Shown: in pieces, positions 32,463 through 42,041 of the stretch
How positions within the stretch are numbered: position 1 is the stretch's first letter
How the letters are laid out: each line of letters opens with the position of its first letter
Assembly: GCA_031771865.1 (NCBI GenBank)
Contig: JASISA010000025.1
Span: 992,001-1,056,000 of the forward strand
Direction of reading: 5' to 3'
Source: Nothophaeocryptopus gaeumannii
Taxonomy: Eukaryota > Ascomycota > Dothideomycetes > Mycosphaerellales > Mycosphaerellaceae
Length of the DNA stretch: 64,000 bases
Translations under genes and position numbers: made by a program
Notes under the pieces: model-generated
What the model was told of the DNA's origin: nothing
Database searches by the model: none
Seen by the model: only the letters and a program-made list of their open reading frames with translations

Positions 32463-33719
32463 TCACTCCTCCTCACTCTCCTCGCTCGCATCATCGTCCG
32501 CAGCCATCGCCAACGCCAACTGCTTCTCCATATCGTCCTCCTCATCTTCTCCGGCGCCGCCATTACTCATCACAGTCGCAGCACTCAGACTCGGCCGGTG
32601 CTTCGTCGCAGGACTCGGGAGCTCCAGATCATCTACGTCGGCATCATCCTCATCTAATTGAAGCACACCATCATCATCTGCATCATTGCCGGCATCCTCT
32701 GGCTCCGGACTACTCGTGGTGCCGAAGTCGAACTCATACTCCTGAGGCTCTTCTTTCTTCTCAGACATTGGCGAAGCAACGTGAGTCGCTGGACTGCTTG
32801 CTGCTGAACGCAAGCTGATCGGCCCTGTTCCGAGCTGGCCTTGGAGCGCCAGCGCCATAGCGCCTTGACGAGGTGGCTTCTCCGTGACGGGGGTCTCACC
32901 TTCCAGAATGAGCTCGCCAGAGTCGTCGATTGAGGGTTTTCGGATAGAAGCTTTGCGATCCACGCGTATTTTGGGTGCCTCAGGCTTAGCCTTCTTTGTG
33001 GGCTCGGCAGGGGCAGAAGCTGGTCCACCTGCCTTGACCCTCTTCGTTGCATTCTTCGCAGGTGCGGCAGCCTTTCGTTTGGGCGCTGCCTTGGCCTTCG
33101 CTGGGGCAGACTTCGTGGGTCTCGAAATTGGTGTACTGCTCGCCGGCTGGTGATGGATCAGCGGCGTGCCAGAGGACGTCTGCTGACTGGTCTCAGGCTT
33201 CTCCTCTAGCTCCGCCCTTAAGAAATGTCGGAAGTCGAACGGGTTATCCTCGTCCGGAGGCGCATCATCGTCGTCGTCACCAAACAAATCATTCTCTCCT
33301 CCTCCATCTTCAGGAAGATATGGGTGTACCTTCTCCAACGTCTCCTGACTCTTCTCTCCCGGCGTACTCGTCAAGTTGAAAGCATGGCACCCGTCTAGCC
33401 TCTCCAACACCATCTCCCTCTCCTTTCCTTCTCCCCTGACCACCAGCACATATGCGCTCTCATCCTCTCCATATGTTCCACTGTATACAAACTCTCCTTC
33501 CTCGGCCTCTATCAGGAGTCTACTGTCCCCAGCACGCTCGCCCTCATCTATTCTGGCTGTTACTGCCCCGGATGACTTGATCTCCGGCCTGTAATTGTAT
33601 TTCACACTCGCATATCGCGTTGCATCCTGCTTGCCGTCGATACTCGCACCCAGGCGGATCGGAAGTGAGGCTTGGGCTCTAAGGTCGATCATCGGAGAGG
33701 AGTGGACTGCGGTAGCCAT
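32463..33719 (-). CDS. EAF-family transcription elongation factor
   Basis: A 418 aa protein matching the ELL-associated factor (EAF) family. The N-terminal domain, residues about 10-115, starts with a strand (PIRLGASI), then YASVKYNYRP, which is the family signature, then GEFVYSGTY and a C-terminal strand near HAFNLTST. The rest is disordered. An acidic patch (DLFGDDDDDAPPDEDNPFDF) is followed by an Ala/Lys/Pro-rich stretch and a very acidic C-terminal half (YEFDFGTTSSPEPED, DEDDADVDDLELPSPAT, ending ASEESEEE). EAF proteins bind ELL and stimulate RNA polymerase II elongation; the acidic tail is the usual activation region. I start at the ATG at 33719, since the 61 codons upstream lack conservation features. 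Nuclear. Confidence 0.85.
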   Translation of the reverse strand: MATAVHSSPMIDLRAQASLPIRLGASIDGKQDATRYASVKYNYRPEIKSSGAVTARIDEGERAGDSRLLIEAEEGEFVYSGTYGEDESAYVLVVRGEGKEREMVLERLDGCHAFNLTSTPGEKSQETLEKVHPYLPEDGGGENDLFGDDDDDAPPDEDNPFDFRHFLRAELEEKPETSQQTSSGTPLIHHQPASSTPISRPTKSAPAKAKAAPKRKAAAPAKNATKRVKAGGPASAPAEPTKKAKPEAPKIRVDRKASIRKPSIDDSGELILEGETPVTEKPPRQGAMALALQGQLGTGPISLRSAASSPATHVASPMSEKKEEPQEYEFDFGTTSSPEPEDAGNDADDDGVLQLDEDDADVDDLELPSPATKHRPSLSAATVMSNGGAGEDEEDDMEKQLALAMAADDDASEESEEE

Positions 33720-34435
33720 GGTCGTGTACTGTATCGGGCGATTCGAACCTGTATGGTAGGCCAGTGTACGGAAAGCTGCACGCTGCAGCGGTAAGGATGC
33801 TTGTTGAGCATATGAAGGAAAGATGCTACATGTTTGCTTGAGTGAGACACGGATTTCTTTGTTCACGAATGATCTCGGGATGAGACAAGGTCGTGCACCC
33901 ATGCATGTTTAGGAACGGGGTCCGATCTGGATCTCCCGGACCGTCGGCACGAAGGAAGGAACGCTGGTCGTAGGAACTATTTTTGGATAGCATATCAATG
34001 CCTGCACGGCAAGCAAGCAATCGCTCTTAGTGCCTCGAACCAAGCACATATAACACAAGGAAGGCATGTGATGGTAATGAACGAGTACCGAGTCTCAATG
34101 GGTGAGGATATCTGTAGAAGATTGATCTTGAAGTTGCAAGTACTTTGTTTTGTATCCCATCAAATATTCAAGCCGCCCATAAACGAGTCGAGGCCCTGAC
34201 CATTAAACGTCTTCATGAGGATTTGCCTTGCGGTCGGTTATACAAGTCTTCAGTTTGAAATACGTTCGTCACAAGCAAAGCCCCATGATGGCTCAACAGA
34301 TCACAAGTCGTAAGATCAAGCGTCTCCTGATCAAGCACAGTGGACAGACTTCAAGCCTCAGGCATCTACAATCCTTCTCAACTTCACCTCTCTAAGCGCC
34401 CATTTTTATCGCGTAAACATTAACCTCCCATCACG
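33720..34435. other. Divergent promoter region
   Basis: 716 bp between EAF (minus) and the SDR gene (plus). No coding frame or repeat is supported. Confidence 0.5.
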
Positions 34436-35524
34436 ATGTCCGGGCACGTAACCAGCGGATCCGGTAGATCATGGCACTCCCACATCACCATCGACCTCCT
34501 CGCACGCGTCCTCTCCAACAGCGTCTTCCATCCCTTCGTAGCATGGATGGTCCCTCTCTGCCTCCGCTCCCTCCAAGCCCCCTACGAAAGCACCGAATTC
34601 ATCACATCATGCATATACGCCGGCTCAGTGACCCTCTTCTGGTTCCTCTCCATCGTCAACAAACTCATCGCATACGGCAGACCCCGCCACCTGGACTGGA
34701 ACGAAGAAGTCGTCATAATCACAGGCGGCGCCAACGGTCTCGGCAAAATCATCGCTGAGATGTACGGAATGCGAGGAGCCAGCGTCGCCGTCCTCGACAT
34801 CTGCCAACCTTCCAAAGAAAGCGAAGGTCTCGCCGGTGTTCAATTCTACACTTGCGACGTCGGAGACCCCGAAGCCGTCTCTCGCGCCGCCTCCCAAATC
34901 CGAAAAGATCTCGGCCCGCCTACAATCCTCATCAACAACGCAGGCATCATAAACGGTCTCCCAATCTGGGATCTCTCGCCATCCGACATCCAACGCAATT
35001 TCAATGTGAACCTGCTCTCCCATTTCAATACAATCCGAACTTTCCTCCCCGACCTCCTTTCCTCAGAAACCGGAGGAACGATCGTCACAATCGCCTCGGT
35101 ACTGGGGAAACTAGGAGCTTCTCACCTCTCCGACTACTGCGCCGCCAAAGCCGGTCTAATCGCAATGCATAAATCCATACGCTCTGAATTGGCTTCTGCA
35201 CAAGCTCCTGATGGAGCAGAGGATATCCGTATGATCCTCGTGACGCCCGGACAACTCTCCACAAAGCTATTTGCGGATCTGGAGACGCCGTCGAATTTCT
35301 TCGGGCCAGTTGTGGAGACTGTTGAGTTGGCAAGAGAGATTGTTCGGATGGTCGATGCTGGAGAGAGTGGTGAGATCAGTATGCCTTTCTATGCTCGGTG
35401 GGTTGAGTGGAACTTTATCCTCCCTGCTGGTATTGAGCGTATACTCCGCTATATCAGCGGGATTGATCGAGCTATGAGCATTGCCGCTGCGAAGACGAGT
35501 ATAGGTTCCAAGAAGACCACATAA
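34436..35524 (+). CDS. Membrane-anchored short-chain dehydrogenase
   Basis: An intronless 362 aa SDR of the classical type with an N-terminal hydrophobic anchor. A hydrophobic segment lies at about residues 55-78 (ITSCIYAGSVTLFWFLSIV), and a weaker one at 30-46. The cofactor turn is TGGANGLG at residues 96-103, NNAG is at 167-170, and the catalytic triad is Ser221, Tyr234 and Lys238 (YCAAK). The layout, with a short membrane lead followed by the Rossmann fold, resembles the RDH10/17-beta-HSD11 type found on ER or lipid droplets, whose members oxidise or reduce retinoids, sterols or lipids. The real substrate is unknown. The first half is C-rich at wobble positions compared with the last quarter. 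Confidence 0.88.
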   Translation: MSGHVTSGSGRSWHSHITIDLLARVLSNSVFHPFVAWMVPLCLRSLQAPYESTEFITSCIYAGSVTLFWFLSIVNKLIAYGRPRHLDWNEEVVIITGGANGLGKIIAEMYGMRGASVAVLDICQPSKESEGLAGVQFYTCDVGDPEAVSRAASQIRKDLGPPTILINNAGIINGLPIWDLSPSDIQRNFNVNLLSHFNTIRTFLPDLLSSETGGTIVTIASVLGKLGASHLSDYCAAKAGLIAMHKSIRSELASAQAPDGAEDIRMILVTPGQLSTKLFADLETPSNFFGPVVETVELAREIVRMVDAGESGEISMPFYARWVEWNFILPAGIERILRYISGIDRAMSIAAAKTSIGSKKTT

Positions 35525-35646
35525 GCGAGTCACGAGCCGATGAACATCCTTGCGAAGCATGGAATTATGAATAATTGATACAGCATATCGAAGCTACCTG
35601 CGCTTCCACTTACCTGAACAAATTTAGGAGCCATCTATGTCCCAGG

Positions 35647-37703
35647 TCAACTCTTCTCCAACTTATTCAGCTTCCGAATTTCAGTCCAGCGACTCTGGCT
35701 TCCAAGCTCCAAGAAGTTCATACGCCTCATCTTGCCAGAAGGATGTCCAATGACCACGGCTTTCCACATCGGATCTCCTCCGCTCGGATCCCAGTCTTGA
35801 GGGCCTCTCTTCGTACCGAGCGTGTAATTGGGAATGACCTGGACGTCTTTCCAACGCCACATGACGATCATCAACAGCACAGTAACGAACAGCATCACAC
35901 CAGCCACAATGGATGTCGCTGTTTGGGTTCCGTACTCGTTCGTGACTCTGCCTGCAACGACAGTGGCGCCAGCAGCGAGGAAGAAGCCCAGAGCTTGCGA
36001 CGCAAACCATCCAGCGCAGATGCGAGGGAAGGAGGAATAGTTCGTGCGTCTCCTCTGATCCGTCGTCGACATAGACTGCTGGCGATGCCTGGTATTGACA
36101 CCCGGCTGAAGATCGCATGTATCAAAAGTTTCCATCATCAACCCGACACACTCTCCGACTCCAAGGTCTGAAAGGAATCCAACCACGCCAGCGAAGATGA
36201 TGGCGGGGCTCCAGTGTAGAGGTGGACCAGGAGAAGACATACAGAAGCCAAGGCCCGCAAAAGGCAGTGTCAGCGAGAAAATCACACGGCGCAGCAAATG
36301 CGACGTCCAGGTTATTCGACGCTGGAAAGTCATGCTGTCCGTCCTGGCTGGCGTGACTCTCGATCGGCTGAACAGCGAAGCTTTGGTCAGTGGTAACGCC
36401 AGAAGCGCGCCGGCTGGGACTGCGAGGGCTGCGAAGCCGACCCACTGCGATTGCCAAGAGTAGCTGCGAGACAGCAGTGCACCCAAAAGCTGCGTTCGTC
36501 AGTGAGATATAATAATTGGGATGCATCATCACTCACCAAAATCACGAGCGTAAGCTGAGCTTGGATCCAACCGGTATATATCATCAAGACCAAGAAACCG
36601 AACTGGCACATCATGCGCTTGGTGAGAATCAGCCCAGCCCAGACTTCCTCCCACCACCACTTCGGTCCATCATTGGAAATGTGCAGCTTGACCTCTCCTC
36701 GAGCTATCCTGCGTCGAACCTTGTCGGGCTCCTTCTCGTCAAAGAATTGGTGTACCGACCTCCGGTATGGTGAACGGCGGGTCTCAGGAGCGATGACGTT
36801 GATCAGCAAGAAGAACGCCAGCAACATAATGACGATCCAGAAGCCCCAGCTTGGATTCAAATTCGAGATGATACATGCGCCGACGCAGAAGCCAATGGAA
36901 AGCGAGCTGCTGAAGCAGAACGTCCAGAGTCCGAGCCAGGCACCGATACCGCCGCCTTGTCGACGGACGTCGTCGTAGGTCACGTATTCTTGGTGAGGTC
37001 GATCTGACATCAGCGACGCGCCCCAAAGGTCCCAAAGGGTCGGCAAGAAGTTGATGTTGGCGAAACCAAGTGCTATGCCTGTTAGAGCGCGAGGCAACAG
37101 CAGACCAACGCGATACAAAATGTCCGGCCTTTGGGAGTTCGTGACCACGAGTGCCTGCGGTAGCTGCAGAGGAAGTATGATGCCGAATGCAACTAGAATG
37201 TATGGCCGGCGGCCATGGAGCAGAGGCAGTGGCCAGAAGATCAAAGTGGTCAGTCCAAGGCCAGCGAACAGGCTTTCGCAATTAGCAGAACCCGTTTGAG
37301 AAAAGGATAACAACTCACAGCATGTTGCCAAAGATCACCCAATGGCTCGTATCGCCAAGCTGAAATTGAATGCGCGGCACTTCGCCAGCCTGGTGAAGGT
37401 CAGCAACAGCGGATCAGCCTGCAGATTGGCGAAGCCTCACGTAGATCCCAGCGATAAGTCCGACGAAAATGGTGTTCAGACAGGCGATTGAGGAAGCCAG
37501 CCGCTTCCGACTCACGCTCCACTCTCTTGCGATGGGTCGGCGTTTATGGATCTTCTAGATGCTGAAGCCCTCGCCCTCTTTCACGCTGACATGGTTTCGG
37601 CGAGGATGTTTCAAGCTGAAGCCACTACATATCATCAGTGTTGGCGGGGTCACAAATTTCAAAAGGGTCTATTTTACCTTGCATCCGTGTCATTCGCAGC
37701 CAT
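35647..37703 (-). pseudogene. MFS transporter with premature TAG
   Basis: The five exons are 37703-37678, 37624-37441, 37389-37319, 37272-36537 and 36489-35647; introns are 53, 51, 46 and 47 nt and all keep frame. The product is a large fungal MFS carrier. It has an N-terminal lead (MAANDTDASGFSLKHPRRNH), the conserved RRPIAREWSVSRKRLASSIA run into TM1, NTIFVGLIAGIYAGEVPRIQ, PLPLLHGRRPY, then many helices and the linker APETRRSPYRRSVHQFFDE. The frame has a TAG at 37557-37555, between GEGFSI and KIHKRRPIAREW. No GT-AG intron of acceptable length removes it. Translation from a later ATG would lose the start of TM1. So it is a recent pseudogene, a readthrough gene or a base error. Confidence 0.65.
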
Positions 37704-39635
37704 CTCGTCCCGATTTGACTTGCTCTCGCCACAGTAGTAAGCGCATTCCAAGAATCGAGAGACGTGCCCTGTGCGCTGACGTTCCGGAAACGGATGCTCG
37801 TCATGCCTGATCGTTCGTGATGGGATGGCGCTCGACGGCAAGGGATCCGCTGATCGCAGTCCACCGGACAATACACCCTGTATCCTGCGAAGTGGCTTGG
37901 CAGGCTCTTGGGAAGCAACGCTATCACCACGACCCACCTCAGGAGGATCATGGAGGCGGTGGAACCCGCGAGATCGCATGACACGGCGGTCTTTGCCTGG
38001 CATGGTCCGGCTGCGTTTGTGGGCCATGGCAGGTACCGTAGGCAGGACTTTGTCTACTTTGGTGATGCTCCGACGAACCCCAGGCTGAGAAACAACTGAT
38101 TGGCCTTGATCGCCGTAGTACGTAGCTGCGGCGCCATACTGAGTCCGCTCTAGTGAGTGATATGAGTGCCGTCGTGGTAGCTTTGACTTATTGTAGGCAA
38201 AATCCCGCACGATAGAGTCTGCGGAATGCGGCTGGTAGAGGCGAGGTGGCGTAGGGACAATGGAGTCATCCCTAGAAGACAAAGCTCGGCCCTGCCAATC
38301 GTATGGCTTCAGCCTTGCGCCCTCTCCAGACGCCAATGGCTGCATGCTTGGCTTCGCGCTCTTCGTGTACGTGGTAGGCATAGTTTCCGCAGAAACTCGT
38401 CTGCTCGGCCGCGATGATGCGTTTGGAGAGTTATCGGTCTCTGACGATCTTTGAGATTCTGGAGGCGACAGTCGCAGAGGCTCTGCAGTTGTTCTCGGTG
38501 TGCTTGCTTTCCGCAAAGCCTGCGTTGCGCCGTTCAGGACAGTAGCAACCTCTTCAGGGCGACTAGTTCGAGCGGCAGACCGGGCAACATGAACCGCTTC
38601 TCCCATCAAATTCTCAAGCCCATTGACTGCTCGGTTGGGTGAACCTTGTGTCCTGTCGGCGTGGGAAGTCTTCGCAATTGGGATTTTGACCCGATCAGCT
38701 CCAGATGAGGATGAGTCTTCCACCGACATCAGATGAGGAGGGAGGCCTTGTAGTGTCGGCGTCTTCTTCATCGACTTTGGTCCTGTCGACTCGGATGAAG
38801 AGTCATCAGGGAATGCGATTGATTTTCCTTGATGCTTTGCTGGCTTGCTCATAGTCTCCCTAGATCTCGATGCGCCGTCCCAAGTCCTTGACACTTGCGG
38901 GCTTGACAGACTGTCGGGAGACATGAGCTGATTTCGGTATGGATTCGGATTCGGCTTCAGCGTGTGGGTACCCCGGCGCTCTTGTTGGTTCCCAGTCGAG
39001 ATTCCCGCACCTCTCGTCGGTGACGGCCCAGGTGAGAAGCTGGGTCGAGACTTGACGAGCTTCTCGTACGATGCCGGATCCTTCCTGGGCAGAGATGCTG
39101 GCATTGGCTCTCCTTCGCTTGGGGTGGTCGTACTGTAATCAGAAGATACATAGGAAGGAGTAGATATGTATGTAGATACTTGTTGGTTAATCTTCCTCAC
39201 CGACGCCGGGATCCGTGGGCGGGGCGGGGGGTCTGAGGTCTGCGAGTACGCATTTCGTTCGAGAGGACTTGCGCGAGGCCGAAACAGCTGTACGGAGCCA
39301 ATGGGTCGTAGCGCAGGGTCATTACTCAAGGCGCTCGTCCCAGGCGCGAGTGGCTCAACCAAAGGTTGTGACGCAGGACGGCTTGTCTGCTGTGGGTTCG
39401 TGCTTTGGGCCATCATCGTTCCAACGTTGAGTTCCTGTCGAGGCACCTCTAACCATGGCAGCTTCTTCTTCACGATCATTGTGGTCGAGCGTATCGGCGA
39501 TCTCGTGGCCGGCTCATTCCGACCGCCTATCCCGGAACCCAACAAATTCGAACTTCTCGCAGGTATTTCTAATTGGCCAGCTACCACAGTCGCAGAGCCT
39601 CCGTTGCCGGCATCTGTGGCGGTGGCGCCGGTCAT
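37674..39635 (-). CDS. Disordered Ser/Pro/Arg-rich protein
   Basis: A single frame of 653 codons from the ATG at 39635. Nearly the whole product is predicted-disordered in composition: Ser, Pro, Thr and Arg-rich, with several S/T-P and RxxS sites. There are no domains, signal peptide or membrane helices. One more ordered stretch, NRAVNGLENLMGEAVHVARS near residues 337-356, looks like an amphipathic helix. The last codons overlap MFS exon 1 in the same frame and the TAA at 37674 lies in that gene's first intron. So the real 3' end may be an unseen splice, or the two may share a transcript. Another frame (37625-37984) could be an alternative last exon. Function unknown. Confidence 0.6.
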   Translation of the reverse strand: MTGATATDAGNGGSATVVAGQLEIPARSSNLLGSGIGGRNEPATRSPIRSTTMIVKKKLPWLEVPRQELNVGTMMAQSTNPQQTSRPASQPLVEPLAPGTSALSNDPALRPIGSVQLFRPRASPLERNAYSQTSDPPPRPRIPASVRKINQQVSTYISTPSYVSSDYSTTTPSEGEPMPASLPRKDPASYEKLVKSRPSFSPGPSPTRGAGISTGNQQERRGTHTLKPNPNPYRNQLMSPDSLSSPQVSRTWDGASRSRETMSKPAKHQGKSIAFPDDSSSESTGPKSMKKTPTLQGLPPHLMSVEDSSSSGADRVKIPIAKTSHADRTQGSPNRAVNGLENLMGEAVHVARSAARTSRPEEVATVLNGATQALRKASTPRTTAEPLRLSPPESQRSSETDNSPNASSRPSRRVSAETMPTTYTKSAKPSMQPLASGEGARLKPYDWQGRALSSRDDSIVPTPPRLYQPHSADSIVRDFAYNKSKLPRRHSYHSLERTQYGAAATYYGDQGQSVVSQPGVRRSITKVDKVLPTVPAMAHKRSRTMPGKDRRVMRSRGFHRLHDPPEVGRGDSVASQEPAKPLRRIQGVLSGGLRSADPLPSSAIPSRTIRHDEHPFPERQRTGHVSRFLECAYYCGESKSNRDEMAANDTDAR

Positions 39636-40076
39636 TGTCGTTGATATCGCCCCAACGGTTGGCGGGACATGGAGAGAAGTTCGCCGGAGAGGTGTAGCGG
39701 AGTGAACTGCAAGGTGTATGCGATGTGAAAAGGATCGAGAGGCCTATGACCGGAGGGCGACGGATGAGATGTGATCAGAAAGAAGGTGGTAGCATACAGA
39801 ATCGGCCGGCGACCTGCGCTTCGAAGGTGAGGGTTGCGGTGTTGTAAGAGGATGGTGATGATATCTTGGCGAGGAAGAACAGAGATTGGACAGATCGGTT
39901 TGATCCCAGGAGAAACAGGGCATTTACGTACGTCACTGCCGAATTATACCTTCCTGCCTGTTTGTGCCTGCGCGCAGTATGTAGTGCACCTGCCTCGACT
40001 TTCGCCAAGCCTGCCGGACAGTCTCGTGCCTACCTTGAGTGTTTCACCGAACCTGCATGTGATGCAGTATTTAAGT
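39636..40076. other. Intergenic between two minus-strand genes
   Basis: 441 bp that should hold the promoter of the disordered-protein gene and the 3' end of the nitrilase gene. Nothing else is recognised. Confidence 0.45.
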
Positions 40077-41129
40077 TCACTCATGGTACCGCACGTTACC
40101 AGCGCTTACGTCCGGATACACGTCGAAGCGACGCTGTGTGTAAATCGGAATACCCTTCCTCGACTCCTGGATGGTATCATCGTCAAGATCGGCATACACG
40201 ATGCTCTCGTGCTCATCTGTTTCTTGCTGAATCGAGGCGTTCGGGTTGACGACCACTGGAAGGCGTCAGTTACGTCCATGTTCTGATGATAGTACTCATC
40301 CATGCCGCTAGGAGGAGCACACGGCTTCCACTATTGTGGATGGGAAGTTGTACTTACTTGAATGTCCCCATGCATTATAGTCAGCCTTCATATCCCGTGC
40401 CGGGCTACAAAGTCCAACATAGATCTGGTTGTCCATCGCCCTCGCCCTCGCCTGCAGTTCCCAATGCATCGCACCAGTTGTCATGTTGAATGCGCCCGGA
40501 TAAAGCAACAGGAAACAGTCTTTACGAGCGCCAATCATGGCCAATTCCGGAAACCGGATATCGTAGCAAATGGCCACTGCAATCTTTCCAAACTCAGGCA
40601 GGTCTATGATCGAGACTTTGTTCCCAGGAGACAGCACCTCGCTCTCGTGGAAGGATATCTTGCCCGGAATATGAATGTCGAACAGATGCACCTTGCGGTG
40701 TGTGCCTATTAACTCCCCGCTGGGATCGAATGTCAAGGACGTATTATAGTATTTCTTCGTCTCCTCCCAGTACTCGGGAATACTGCCACCGACTAGGTAG
40801 GCCTTGGCTTCCTTCGCGAGCTCGGAGAGGGCATGGAACGACGGAGATTGCTCTTTGGTCGGCGGCGATGGAAGTAAAGTCTCGGCATACTTGGGGAAGT
40901 ACTTTGTTCCGTACGGCGAGTTGAAGCATTCGGGGCTGTGGTGACAGTCAGCACATACCGTTCAATGCCTCCCAGCCTTGGAGAAGACATGCAGCACTAC
41001 AAGATTGGCGCCTTTGGACGTAGCTTCAAGCACTTTGCTTCTCGCGCTGGCCAAGTTGGCCGTCTTGTCCGACCCGGTGGCCAATTGTACCAGAGCGAGC
41101 TTCAATGGCTTCTTCAAAAGCTTGGCCAT
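40077..41129 (-). CDS. Nitrilase-superfamily omega-amidase (Nit2-like)
   Basis: A 297 aa protein from exons 41129-40993, 40935-40358 and 40255-40077. The catalytic triad of the superfamily is visible: Glu in the SELAKEAKAYLVGGS region, Lys in THRKVHLFD and Cys in AVAICYDIRFPE. VVLPECFNSPYG and NAWGHSMVVNP are hallmark stretches of Nit2-type amidases, which hydrolyse alpha-ketoglutaramate or deaminated glutathione in cytosol or mitochondria. Intron 2 (102 nt) is GT-AG. Intron 1 (57 nt, 40992-40936) has a GC donor: the only junction that restores VVLPECF is CT|GCATGT, with a GCTGAC branch and CACAG acceptor. The length and motif order are normal for the family. Confidence 0.88.
40936..40992 (-). 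other. Non-canonical GC-AG intron
   Basis: The donor is GCATGT, the branch GCTGAC and the acceptor CACAG. GT donors nearby do not give the right phase. GC-AG introns are a known minor class spliced by the major spliceosome. Confidence 0.7.
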
Positions 41130-42041
41130 GGTTGTATCGTATGAAGGTGCTGTTTCAAGTCTTGGTCATCGTGTCGAGGTCGGCGGGAAGACGTGCTGCC
41201 AAGACCGGAGCGGACCCACTTCCGATGCCACGCCGATGACCCGACTGAATTACCTTAGCCTTACCCGATACTTTAGAGAGGCAGCGATAGGCTCACTTCT
41301 CCTTCGGTGCCGTGAACACGGCATCGGGCATCTCCTTCTTGATCATCCTCCGTTGTCGCCTCGCCGCGCTGGCCGAGCAAAGGGCGGGTGACGAGCTCTT
41401 CGACAGTCCGGATTCACAGATCACAGCACCATCAACACAGGAGGGAGGACGACGTGTTGTGAGAGGAACGGCACCTCCACCTCCTCCTTGCTTGCGCACT
41501 GCTCTTTCAACAAGGACGGCGGTTCACCCACCAGGCGCCGTAGAACTACAGAGTGGAGACCATCTATCTGCAACAGAGTGGATATTCTCCAATCAAGCTT
41601 CGGTCCTGAGACGGCGGAAGATACAATCTCTTGTGTGCCTTCTCTTGGCTTCACATAACAGATGGGATCGCGTTGTCGTCGTTTTCCTGCTGACTGCGGT
41701 AGAATTAAGACCTTGGTCCAGCTTTCTACCGCCCAACATCTTCTGCCTGAAGCACAGTCAGTCTCACGATGGCGGAAACAATGTATTCCTCACGAAGATC
41801 TGATAATTCGTGCGTATGGTCGGACGCCGAGGAGGTCGATGACGTCGTTCTTTGTACTCCCTTTCCGGTTGCCACGGGCTCAGCCTACGTGCGTTCGCGT
41901 CAATTTCTTGTATACGGGGAGCACTTGCCTGATGATCGCATCTGAGAAGTATAGAAGCGGGCTACGATCCGTGTTGATCGTACAAAGGAAGCCATTCTTC
42001 GGCAGCTCTGATACTAACATACCAGAAACAACGGTACCATT
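41130..42041. other. Divergent intergenic region
   Basis: 912 bp between the nitrilase (minus) and OSBP (plus) genes. A minus frame ending at 41293 (RRMIKKEMPDAVFTAPKEK) has a plausible C-terminal look, but I found no matching upstream exon, so no gene is called. Confidence 0.4.

Noticed and set aside
33715..33760. B-box-like ggttcgaatc on the minus strand
   Set aside because: The flanks do not form a T stem, and it is the EAF 5' leader.
37555..37590. A 36-nt GT...TAG segment that would remove the MFS stop
   Set aside because: It is shorter than any other intron here (46 nt or more), has no branch site, and would delete coding-like residues.
9688..37703. RIP mutation as the cause of the in-frame stops
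   Set aside because: The stops are isolated and the surrounding sequence keeps normal GC and codon use; RIP leaves dense C-to-T change, mostly at CpA.
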